NCBI GenBank assembly: GCA_024278415.1
Contig: JAJRTI010000571.1
Span: 1 to 5,237, forward strand
Origin: Planctomycetota bacterium
Lineage (GTDB): Bacteria > Planctomycetota > Brocadiia > JAJRTI01
Direction of reading: 5' to 3'
DNA length: 5,237 bases
The position numbers and the translations under genes were made by a program. Position 1 is the first letter of the stretch. The number at the start of each line of letters is the position of its first letter. Shown piece after piece: positions 1-5,237 of the stretch. The notes beneath the pieces are model-generated. The model did not search any database and was not told where the DNA came from. It saw nothing but the letters and a program-made list of their open reading frames with translations.

Positions 1-171
1 CGGCGTCAAGCCGCCGCACTCCACAACGCCTCGCCGCGGCCCGTACGCCGCAAACCGAACGCCCGTAACGCCTCGTCCCGATGGCGCGCTGTGCAGAGAG
101 CCTACGCAACTTCTTGTTTTTCGTCGCGGTTGCGAATGCTTAAGGCACTAATAGCGACTCACCTGGATGCG
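1..171. other. Left-edge stretch with no recognised gene
   Basis: One forward frame is open from the window edge to a TGA at 274-276, so the tail of an upstream gene cannot be excluded. Its translation is arginine- and proline-rich, shows no motif I recognise, and runs straight through the inverted repeat at 172-264, which argues against real coding. A 9-bp direct repeat, AACGCCTCG, occurs at 25-33 and 67-75. No RNA gene or promoter stands out. Confidence 0.4.
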
Positions 172-264
172 CCTCCTGGCCCGCCTTTGGCCCGCTTCTT
201 GCGATTCTTGGTCTATCATCAGGTTAGCAGAACGCCGCGATCACGCAAGAAGCGGGCCAGGAGG
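172..264. repeat. Inverted repeat with an 11-bp duplication in one arm
   Basis: The right arm (244-264, 21 bp) is the exact reverse complement of the left arm (172-203) once an extra 11 bp at 184-194 is removed from the left. The extra block, CCTTTGGCCCG, near-repeats the bases before it, so it looks like a tandem duplication of a GGCCCG-containing unit inside one arm. About 40 nt separate the arms. The pairing could form a long GC-rich stem with an 11-nt bulge. There is no T-tract after it, so it is not a standard terminator. It may be the remains of a mobile element or an imperfect palindromic intergenic repeat. No gene is assigned here. Confidence 0.7.
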
Positions 265-301
265 CCGTGGTTGTGAACGCCGCGCAGTAGTGCAAAAGCC
301 T

Positions 302-330
302 GCTCCCACCGACGCGGGGTCGGTGGGGGC
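302..330. repeat. Strong 12-bp hairpin
   Basis: Positions 302-313 pair with 319-330 around a 5-nt loop, with a single G-U pair (T304-G328). The 3' arm contains most of GGTGGGGGCC (322-331), which recurs at 688-697 on the far side of the MITE-like element. No T-run follows, so intrinsic termination is unlikely on the plus strand. The hairpin may have been an insertion target or may itself belong to the repeat family. Confidence 0.65.
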
Positions 331-331
331 C
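322..331. repeat. Left direct repeat flanking the MITE-like element
   Basis: GGTGGGGGCC lies directly outside the left terminal inverted repeat and recurs at 688-697 just beyond the right one, with one extra G at 687. A 10-bp repeat in this position looks like a target-site duplication. It is G-rich, so low complexity is an alternative explanation. Confidence 0.5.
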
Positions 332-686
332 AATGCCATTAACTTAAGGCAAAGCGCGGCACGTGTGGTCATCTCGATCGTTCTGCTGGAGCACAGGGAT
401 TCAGCCAGCTTTAGCTGGCACTCTGCCTTGCCACCACGTTCACGTGGTGGACAGCAAGTCTTCGCTTCATTGGCTGGAGCGCGCTTTAGCGCGGCTTCTC
501 GATTCGCTTGCGGCAGCAAGAGAAGTCCTGCTGAAGCAGGCTCCTCATCGAGTGGAATCGAGTGCCATGCTCACCACCAGATGAATCTGGTGGCACTCAG
601 AAAGGCCAGCTAAAGCTGGCCACGGAGCCTGCCCTGACCAATGCATCGTGGATCCTGCGGACGGAGTTCCCTAAGTTAATGGCATT
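332..686. mobile_element. MITE-like nested-palindrome element (non-autonomous)
   Basis: A 355-bp segment is bounded by perfect 15-bp terminal inverted repeats, AATGCCATTAACTTA at 332-346 and its reverse complement at 672-686. The match extends outward by two more bases, to 330 and 688, and inward, after one mismatch, by GG. Direct repeats GGTGGGGGCC (322-331 and 688-697) flank it like a target-site duplication. The interior has no credible transposase gene. Instead it holds six short palindromes in mirror-image order around roughly position 510. Forward and reverse frames crossing it are low-complexity translations of the repeats. Terminal repeats, possible target duplication, small size and lack of coding capacity fit a MITE mobilised in trans. 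A structured intergenic repeat such as a BIME is the alternative. The transposase family is unknown. Duplications of 9 to 12 bp are known for IS4-group elements, but that link is only suggestive. Confidence 0.65.
404..621. repeat. Array of six mirror-ordered palindromes
   Basis: Perfect stems with a 2-nt centre lie at 404-419, 431-450, 480-493, 527-540, 574-593 and 604-621. Their centres are 29, 46, 47, 50 and 29 bases apart, so the array is symmetric. The first and last are reverse complements of each other; the second and fifth share CCACCA/TGGTGG outer arms. In the left three the central four bases fit TTYA (TTTA, TTCA, TTTA), and in the right three TRAA (TGAA, TGAA, TAAA), which is the reverse complement. 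CTTCTC at 495-500 and GAGAAG at 520-525 also pair across the same centre. An alternative 8-bp stem (560-567 with 591-598) would compete with the fifth hairpin. The design is that of a long cruciform or multi-hairpin RNA. Confidence 0.85.
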
Positions 687-687
687 G

Positions 688-697
688 GGTGGGGGCC
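688..697. repeat. Right direct repeat flanking the MITE-like element
   Basis: This is the second copy of GGTGGGGGCC, in direct orientation relative to 322-331, and marks the right junction of the proposed insertion. One G (687) lies between it and the terminal inverted repeat. Confidence 0.5.
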
Positions 698-945
698 AGC
701 GAGGTAAGACCCCTTTTTGCACTCGGCTGAAATGTTACGATGTCTTGTCTTCACTGTCCGCATGTGGCCCATTTGCCGCCAAGAACGCCACGTGGGTGTC
801 ACTCTGAGCCCTTCGGCTTCGCTCAGAATGACAATTTGGGCAGCCCTGTGGCTCACAGGCAGGCATTCTTCTGGACGCGGCTCCGAGGATGACTGAACAT
901 GCTCCAGCCGCGCGAGTTGGACCTGCGCAGGCGCTGCTGGGCTTC
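698..945. other. Non-coding stretch between element and promoter
   Basis: No frame here has a convincing start site or recognisable product. It contains a short T-run (714-718), the hairpin at 798-832, and a smaller hairpin in which CCTGTG (845-850) pairs with CACAGG (854-859) around GCT. A reverse-strand stretch near 880-895 resembles a degraded second copy of the 798-832 repeat, but only loosely. Confidence 0.5.
798..832 (-). repeat. Intergenic hairpin repeat of the 'CATTCTGAGCGAAG' type
   Basis: Positions 798-809 pair with 821-832 apart from one mismatch (C802/A828), leaving an 11-nt loop. Read on the minus strand it begins GTCATTCTGAGCGAAG, a sequence familiar from dispersed intergenic repeats in many bacterial genomes. 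There it often gives spurious small proteins containing VILSEAK or CHSERSEE. Both hallmarks appear here in two minus-strand frames, as VILSEAEGLR and CHSERSRR. It should be annotated as a repeat, not as coding sequence. Its role is not established; it is a stable stem in RNA or single-stranded DNA. Confidence 0.75.
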
Positions 946-974
946 TTGATCTGCACTCCGGGGGCAAGTACAAT
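946..974 (+). promoter_or_regulatory. Candidate sigma-70-type promoter for the two-gene operon
   Basis: TTGATC (946-951) and TACAAT (969-974) are separated by exactly 17 nt and match the -35 and -10 consensus at four and five of six positions. Transcription would start near 981, giving an untranslated leader of about 180 nt before the first large gene. It is the best promoter-like pair I found upstream of the operon. There is no direct evidence that it is used. Confidence 0.5.
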
Positions 975-1118
975 CACGTTTCCAGAGGTTAAAGGGTTTG
1001 ACCGGGCTTGGCCTCCGAGCGGCTGCTCTTATCACCGTGGGAGTGCTGAGACGTTCCGCCGCCTGTGCCGGAACTGGACATTCCCCCGACAAGGGCTACA
1101 GCGATGGTTCCAGCTTTC

Positions 1119-1125
1119 GGAGGAG
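1119..1125 (+). promoter_or_regulatory. Strong Shine-Dalgarno sequence serving a mini-ORF
   Basis: GGAGGAG lies 6 nt before ATG 1132. It is the best ribosome-binding site in the leader, yet the nearby start is out of frame with the large gene. The frame of the large gene has no start codon at a usable distance from it. Confidence 0.6.
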
Positions 1126-1131
1126 ACGCCT

Positions 1132-1167
1132 ATGACGCCGGAACGAAGGACTCGATGTGTGCGATGA
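1132..1167 (+). CDS. Possible 11-residue leader peptide
   Basis: ATG at 1132 opens an 11-codon frame, MTPERRTRCVR, ending at TGA 1165-1167. The stop overlaps ATG 1164 of the large gene as ATGA, the classic arrangement for termination-reinitiation coupling. The start has a near-ideal Shine-Dalgarno sequence 6 nt upstream. The peptide is basic and has no known role. It could be a translational leader that loads ribosomes for the membrane protein. Alternatively, a single-base indel (natural or a sequencing error) separates what was once the true N-terminus from the large gene: a basic MTPERRTR start would suit a membrane protein. Confidence 0.35.
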   Translation: MTPERRTRCVR

Positions 1168-2720
1168 AGACCCGGGGCAACGGGCGCTCCGCCCCCTTCG
1201 CCTCTCGGATAGGAGCAGCCATTCTCTGCATGGTGGTGGGCTATCTGGCATTCCGGGCGCTGCTGTTTGTTCGCCTCGCCTATGTTCTCACCGGGTATCC
1301 GTTCGACATTGACTACAACGAGGGCTTCATGCTCAACGAGGCCCAGTTGCTTGCGCGGGGCGAGCGCCTTTATGCGGACATCAACCGTCCGCCGTGGTAC
1401 GTCACACACTACACGCCCCTTTACCCGGCGATCTGCTCTGTCGCCATTCGGCTTGGTCTGCCCGGCCTCTGGGCTTGTCGCACGGTGTCGATGATATCCA
1501 CGGTACTGATCTGTGTGCTCCTCTACTTGAGCATACGGAGGATGGGCGGCGGGTGGACCTCCGGCGACATTGGCGCGCTCGCGTTCCCGGCCTCGACCTA
1601 TGTGGTCTCGTGGGGCTGTGTGGCTAAGGCCGACGTGATGGCCGTGTTGCTGGACTTGTTAGCCGTGTACCTTCTGTTGCCTTCCGGCCGCGATCACGAG
1701 GGGGAGCCAGGCCATCCGCCGCGGGTGAGATGCACGAACAGCTACGTGAACGTGGCCGCCTCCGCGATTTGTTGCACCTTGGCGCTCTATACTCGCCAGA
1801 CGATGATCGCTGCGCCACTGGCCGCGGGGGCCATGCTGTTTGTGCACCGGCGTCGCATGGGCATCGTGTTTGGCGCCATCTTCCTCGTCCTGTCGGCGTC
1901 AGCGTTCCTGGCGCTTGACCGCGCCACACAGGGCGAATTCGAGAAGCACATCTTTAGCTACACGGTTGGCATTTTCGACCTTGGGCAGATGTTCCATCTT
2001 CAGTATTTCTTCTGGCGCGATCACTTCGCGATCGCGGCCCTCGCCGTCAGTGGGCTCATAGGGGCTGTTCGGCGGCGGAGCCTCACCGTGCCGTGGGCTT
2101 ACCTCTTGCCGGCCTTCCTTGTCAGCTTGAGTTGCGGCCACTACGGCGCCAGCTCCAACCACTTCCTGGAGTTGTATGCTGTGCTTTGTCTGTGCAGTGG
2201 GACCGCCCTCGAGGCCGTACGTCGGCGCTCCTTGTGGATTCGCGTTGTTGTGGCGGCGGGCATCGTGCTGCAATCCTCATGGGTGGTCAACCAGTACAGC
2301 GACGTGGACTACTGGCTCAGGCCTCCTACGGCAAAGTATGTGGAGGATGGGAAACGATTGGTTGCGCGTCTCAAGCAGGCGCCCGGCGAGGTGCTGTGTG
2401 AGTACAATGGTTTCACACTGCTCGCAGGCAAAAAGGTGCTCTTCCATCCGAACGCGCTCTCGATACTGGCCAAGCTCGGGCGGTGGGACCAAACCCCCAT
2501 GCTGACGCGGCTTGAGAATCGGACATTCGGGTTTCTGGCATGTGAGCCACTCAAGCTTGGCCGGTGGTCGCCTGAGATGGCGCGCGCGATCCAGCGCGGT
2601 TACGAGCCCATCGACAGCTTCGCTGTCTATAAGATCGACAGGCCCACGTGCTTGATCGGCTTGGCGCCGAGGGAGCCCGCCTCAGGTTCCAAGCCGCCAA
2701 GCGGCAGCCCCCATCCATGA
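1164..2720 (+). CDS. GT39/PMT-like polytopic membrane glycosyltransferase
   Basis: This is probably a GT-C-fold glycosyltransferase that moves sugar from a polyprenyl-phosphate carrier to an acceptor outside the inner membrane. From ATG 1164 it is 518 residues: a short basic N-terminus, then about nine or ten hydrophobic segments from residue 14 to 375. The first predicted extracytoplasmic loop has the acidic motif FDIDYNEGF (D48, D50, E53), followed by HYTPLYPAI (82-90); acidic residues here are typical of catalytic or metal sites in PMT/ArnT-like enzymes. KADVMA (155-160), YTRQTMIAAPLAAG (209-222) and GASSNHFLELYAV (328-340) resemble motifs I associate with bacterial GT39-annotated proteins. 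Residues 386-518 form a soluble domain with the pattern LLAGKKVLF...LAKLGRWD, ending in a Pro/Ser tail. Start choice: ATG 1155 has AAGGA only 4 nt upstream and ATG 1164 overlaps the mini-ORF stop; GTG 1065 extends the frame but lacks a ribosome site. Donor and acceptor are unknown. Confidence 0.75.
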   Translation: MKTRGNGRSAPFASRIGAAILCMVVGYLAFRALLFVRLAYVLTGYPFDIDYNEGFMLNEAQLLARGERLYADINRPPWYVTHYTPLYPAICSVAIRLGLPGLWACRTVSMISTVLICVLLYLSIRRMGGGWTSGDIGALAFPASTYVVSWGCVAKADVMAVLLDLLAVYLLLPSGRDHEGEPGHPPRVRCTNSYVNVAASAICCTLALYTRQTMIAAPLAAGAMLFVHRRRMGIVFGAIFLVLSASAFLALDRATQGEFEKHIFSYTVGIFDLGQMFHLQYFFWRDHFAIAALAVSGLIGAVRRRSLTVPWAYLLPAFLVSLSCGHYGASSNHFLELYAVLCLCSGTALEAVRRRSLWIRVVVAAGIVLQSSWVVNQYSDVDYWLRPPTAKYVEDGKRLVARLKQAPGEVLCEYNGFTLLAGKKVLFHPNALSILAKLGRWDQTPMLTRLENRTFGFLACEPLKLGRWSPEMARAIQRGYEPIDSFAVYKIDRPTCLIGLAPREPASGSKPPSGSPHP

Positions 2721-2776
2721 CCTGCAGAAAGTGTCGGTGGACAGGACCTCCTGTCCCGGCCCATCCCTTTCCATGA
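2717..2776 (+). CDS. Possible 19-residue bridging mini-ORF
   Basis: ATG 2717 overlaps the TGA of the upstream gene (ATGA, 2717-2720). The frame encodes MTCRKCRWTGPPVPAHPFP and stops at TGA 2774-2776, which overlaps ATG 2773, an in-frame alternative start of the downstream gene (ATGA again). It would therefore carry ribosomes across the hairpin at 2739-2756 from one large gene to the next. No Shine-Dalgarno sequence is evident, so translation would depend on reinitiation. It may be coincidence; the peptide itself, with its CRKC motif, matches nothing I know. Confidence 0.25.
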   Translation: MTCRKCRWTGPPVPAHPFP

Positions 2777-5013
2777 TTGCTGTTACAGGCTTTATTGTTC
2801 TCCTTGGCGTGTGGGCAGCCACTAGTGCACAGGCAGGGCTCCTTGGCTGTGTGCGGTTTGTGGCTCTGAACCTGGCCGTGTGCTGGAGCGCCCATCTGTT
2901 TGTCACCGCGGCGTTTGGCGCATGTGAGCCGTCGAGGCGCGGATTGCTCTGGTGCCTCTTTGCCTTCGCTCAGATCGTGCTTACGTCCGCGGTGCTGGGG
3001 TTTGCGGGCGCGCTGACCTGTGACGGCATGATCGCGTTGAACCTGGGCGTGATGGCGGCGGCGTGTGTCCTAAGCCGGAGGGGCGCGGGCCCCCCGACGG
3101 AAACCGTAGCGGACTCGCCGGAGCCATACGATTGCTTTGCATTGGGCGTGGCAGGGGCGGCGATGCTCGCGTGCGCGGCGTATCTGCGGCTTGGGCTCTC
3201 GTTGCCACTGAACCACGTCGATGACCTCATGCATCACTTGCGGTTCCCGGTCGAGTGGATCAAGGCGAAGCGCATCTTCATCTGCTTCGCCCCCTGTGGC
3301 ATGGACGCGCCGAGCTACGCGCCCTGCAATGCGGAGCTGCTCTACACGTACTTGCTATTGCCTCTTCAGGCCGACGTGCTTGCCAAGATTGGGCAGTTCC
3401 CTTTCTTCCTCATGGGGGGCGTTGCGACCTACCGCCTCGCGGTGCAGGCCGGGGCGCGCCGATCGGGCGCGCTGTGCGGCGCGAGCCTCTTCCTGCTCAA
3501 CCCGGCTGCGTTGCGGCAGTCCATTAGCTGCAACGTCGACGTCGCGTTCGCGTCTCTTCTGGTGGCGAGCATCTCCTGCCTGGTGGACCACTACCGCGAA
3601 CGGACGATGCGGTCGTTCTGTGTCTTTGCTCTCGCTGTTGGGCTCATGCTTGGCTCCAAGCTCTTTGCGGGGCTGTTTGTCGTGTGTCTTCTTGCGGCCG
3701 CGGCGCCCGTGCTCTTGGGCGACTCTGCGCGCGCCAAAGGCTGGCACCTCGCTGGGATGAAGACGCTGGCGGTTCGCGTCGCGATTGGCGCCGTTCTGCT
3801 TACCGCGTTTGGCGGCTTTTGGTACCTCCGCAACTGGGTGGTCACGGGAAGCGCTCTCTATCCTATGGGCGTGACGGTGTTCGGCTTCACGATCATGCCG
3901 GGCGCGTATAGCCGAAGCGCCATGGCCGAGACCAGCATGGTGCCTCAGGATCCAATGTGGGACTTGCTGGGCGCCGCGTTTGGCGACGGCTTGCTGATCC
4001 TATGGGGGATGCTTGCCAGTCTGCTGATCTTGGGTTGGATTTGGGAGCGGTCTCGGGGGCGGAGTGGAGTCGCGCCCGAACTGGACATGGCCGGATGGGC
4101 CGTGGTCCTTTCACCGATCCCCTATTGCGCGCTGCTTTGGGTCGCGTTGCCTTACCGTTCGCCCAATCATTTCCTTGCGGGCTCCGCGCTTGCCGGTGTG
4201 CTGCCTGCGATCATGGTCGCCGGGCGGCACCGGCTCCGCGTGTTGTCGTGTGTCGTTGTTGCCGTGATGTGCGTTCTCCATCTGGTTCCGGTGGCGGAGC
4301 TGGCCGGCCTTTGGCCCATCTTGTCGCGGCGCTCTTTGCTCCTGCCGTCCGCTCTCCTCTATGCCGGGATATGTTGGGGGCTGGCGATGGCTTGCGCCTT
4401 GGCGGTGCGCCGGATTCGCGCCGCCCAGTGGCGTTGGACCCACTTGGCCGCCCCGGCGTTGGTGGCCTGGCTGTACGTCTGCCATGCGACGGGCCATGAC
4501 GCGGATGCACCCCTGCGGCGATGGGTCCGGTTCCGCATACCGAACTATGGCGCGCTCGTTGACGCGTGGCTGTGGAGCAGTGCGCACCTCCGCGGAGAAG
4601 TCGTGGCACTCGCTGGGAACACGATCGCCTACCCGCTGTACGGCTGGCGGTATGTCAACGACGTGGTGCACGTGAACGTCGACGAACACTTTGGCTGGAA
4701 GTTCCACGACTACGATCTGCACGAGCGTACGCGGCCGGGATACCAGCCTCCCAAGACAGAGAAGATTGCCTACCACAGGCTCCGGCCGAGGTACGAGGCA
4801 TGGTTGGCGAACCTTCGGCGGCGCCGCGCGACGATCCTGTTCGTCGCCACCGTACCTCCGCTCGACGTCTGGACCACTGCTGTCGATTCGGAAGGCTTCC
4901 CGGTTGAGCGGGCATGGGCCGATGCAAACCCGGACGTGTTCGAGCCTGTTTTCGGGAACAGGCGAGCCAAGATCTACCGCATTCGGCTCGCGCCGAAGGC
5001 CCCGGAGCGCTAA
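2731..5013 (+). CDS. Large GT-C-like membrane glycosyltransferase (GT39-related)
   Basis: From GTG 2731 this is 760 residues, with roughly 14 to 16 hydrophobic segments between residues 15 and 585 and a soluble C-terminal domain at about 588-760. The loop after the fifth segment holds NHVDDLMHH (161-169) with D164/D165, placed like the catalytic acidic pair of GT-C enzymes. YLRNWVVTGSALYP (365-378) matches the RN..TGNPLYP pattern of bacterial PMT_2/GT39-like proteins, and YRSPNHFLAG (475-484) sits before a late membrane segment. The tail contains a conserved-looking LAGNTIAYPLYGWR (627-640) and ends in a beta-rich VFGNRRAKIYRI. The likely role is lipid-linked sugar transfer outside the inner membrane, alongside the upstream gene, whose stop lies 10 nt before GTG 2731. 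The start is uncertain: GTG 2731, GTG 2737 and ATG 2773 are possible and none has a good ribosome site. Starting at 2773 puts the first membrane segment at the very N-terminus. Sugar and acceptor are unknown; a polysaccharide-assembly protein is an alternative. Confidence 0.7.
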   Translation: MSVDRTSCPGPSLSMIAVTGFIVLLGVWAATSAQAGLLGCVRFVALNLAVCWSAHLFVTAAFGACEPSRRGLLWCLFAFAQIVLTSAVLGFAGALTCDGMIALNLGVMAAACVLSRRGAGPPTETVADSPEPYDCFALGVAGAAMLACAAYLRLGLSLPLNHVDDLMHHLRFPVEWIKAKRIFICFAPCGMDAPSYAPCNAELLYTYLLLPLQADVLAKIGQFPFFLMGGVATYRLAVQAGARRSGALCGASLFLLNPAALRQSISCNVDVAFASLLVASISCLVDHYRERTMRSFCVFALAVGLMLGSKLFAGLFVVCLLAAAAPVLLGDSARAKGWHLAGMKTLAVRVAIGAVLLTAFGGFWYLRNWVVTGSALYPMGVTVFGFTIMPGAYSRSAMAETSMVPQDPMWDLLGAAFGDGLLILWGMLASLLILGWIWERSRGRSGVAPELDMAGWAVVLSPIPYCALLWVALPYRSPNHFLAGSALAGVLPAIMVAGRHRLRVLSCVVVAVMCVLHLVPVAELAGLWPILSRRSLLLPSALLYAGICWGLAMACALAVRRIRAAQWRWTHLAAPALVAWLYVCHATGHDADAPLRRWVRFRIPNYGALVDAWLWSSAHLRGEVVALAGNTIAYPLYGWRYVNDVVHVNVDEHFGWKFHDYDLHERTRPGYQPPKTEKIAYHRLRPRYEAWLANLRRRRATILFVATVPPLDVWTTAVDSEGFPVERAWADANPDVFEPVFGNRRAKIYRIRLAPKAPER
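2739..2756. repeat. Perfect 8-bp hairpin at the gene junction
   Basis: GGACAGGA (2739-2746) and TCCTGTCC (2749-2756) are exact reverse complements around CC. It lies just after GTG 2731 and GTG 2737 and 16 nt before ATG 2773, so in mRNA it could restrict initiation at the downstream gene unless ribosomes arriving from upstream melt it. No T-tract follows, so termination is unlikely. Confidence 0.6.
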
Positions 5014-5030
5014 CCCGGTCGGTCGCCGGG
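5014..5030 (+). terminator. Weak terminator-like hairpin after the operon
   Basis: Directly after the TAA, CCCGG (5014-5018) pairs with CCGGG (5026-5030), and a T-G pair can extend the stem. The next bases, CATTCTGTTG, are only moderately T-rich, so intrinsic termination would be inefficient. It may instead be a 3' stabilising stem. Confidence 0.3.
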
Positions 5031-5237
5031 CATTCTGTTGCGAGAGCCAACGCCGGGCGGCAGGCTTGTTGCGCCGGCCGGCTGCTCGACGACGGTCCTC
5101 CGCGGCGGTGCGACGCGGCCGGTGAAGAGGGCGGATCGGTGGGGGCTGGGGATGACGGTTGAGGCCGTAGGGCTGCGTGGCCTGAAATAGGTGAGACAAT
5201 TCTCGTCAGTTTTGCAGGTTTGACAGGGCTGGCCTCA
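5031..5237. other. Downstream non-coding stretch, possible promoter at the right edge
   Basis: No coding frame here is convincing. It includes the palindrome GCCGGCCGGC (5073-5082). The GC content falls after about 5183, as expected near a promoter. A consensus -35 hexamer, TTGACA, lies at 5220-5225, but a matching -10 would fall outside the window. TTGAGG (5159-5164) and TGAAAT (5183-5188), 18 nt apart, form a weaker pair. A gene may therefore begin just beyond the right edge. Confidence 0.35.

Noticed and set aside
167..613. Forward open frame of 148 codons across the repeat region
   Set aside because: It translates the inverted repeat, the hairpin and the palindromes; phrases such as LAGARFSAASRF come from the repeats, and no ribosome site or domain is visible.
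404..621. CRISPR array suggested by regularly spaced palindromes
   Set aside because: The repeated units differ in sequence, are arranged as mirror images and not as direct repeats, and the spacers are not of uniform length.
671..977. Two overlapping minus-strand frames containing VILSEAEG and CHSERSRR
   Set aside because: These are the usual spurious translations of a dispersed intergenic hairpin, not genes.
998..1033. TTGACC as a promoter -35 with CTTATC as -10
   Set aside because: The spacer is 24 nt, too long for a normal sigma-70 promoter; the pair at 946-974 is much better.
1065..1163. GTG 1065 as the start of the first glycosyltransferase
   Set aside because: No Shine-Dalgarno sequence precedes it, and the extra 33 residues are not hydrophobic or motif-bearing; starts at 1155 or 1164 place a short basic stretch before the first membrane segment.
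889..1167. Forward frame of 92 codons ending in the leader mini-ORF
   Set aside because: It has no ribosome site at 889, runs over the candidate promoter and its composition is not protein-like; only the last 11 codons, with their own strong ribosome site, are kept as a low-confidence leader.
4111..5199. Minus-strand open frame of 362 codons overlapping the end of the second glycosyltransferase
   Set aside because: It lies antisense to a well-supported gene, is rich in Arg, Pro and Gly as GC-rich shadow frames are, and shows no domain or membrane pattern.

Overview
The window is GC-rich bacterial DNA with two complete plus-strand genes at 1164-5013, a long gene-poor but repeat-rich leader at 1-1163, and a short non-coding tail at 5014-5237. 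Nothing in it fixes the taxon. The GC-rich codon use, the pair of large GT-C-type membrane proteins and the abundance of intergenic palindromes would suit a Planctomycetes-, Acidobacteria- or Armatimonadota-like genome or a related uncultured lineage. That placement is inference only.

Layout: 1-331 has no recognisable gene. It holds an inverted repeat whose left arm carries an 11-bp duplication (172-264) and a strong hairpin (302-330). Positions 332-686 form a MITE-like element: perfect 15-bp terminal inverted repeats, 10-bp direct repeats just outside, and six small palindromes placed symmetrically about a centre near 510. Positions 698-1163 contain an intergenic hairpin of the widespread type that yields spurious 'VILSEAK'-like translations (798-832), a good sigma-70-like promoter (946-974), and a leader with a strong Shine-Dalgarno sequence that serves an 11-codon mini-ORF.

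The two genes look like one operon. The first (1164-2720) encodes a GT39/PMT-like polytopic protein of about 518 residues, with an early acidic motif in a predicted extracytoplasmic loop and a C-terminal extracytoplasmic domain. The second (2731-5013) encodes a larger GT-C-like membrane protein of about 760 residues with a DD motif in an early loop and a similar architecture. They probably act together at the inner membrane, moving sugars from lipid carriers to an envelope glycan, lipid or protein. The substrate cannot be read from the sequence.

The most interesting signals are (i) the nested-palindrome element at 332-686, whose paired palindromes differ by compensated base-pair changes, and (ii) two mini-ORFs (1132-1167 and 2717-2776) that end in ATGA overlaps with a possible start codon of the following large gene, which hints at relayed translational coupling.
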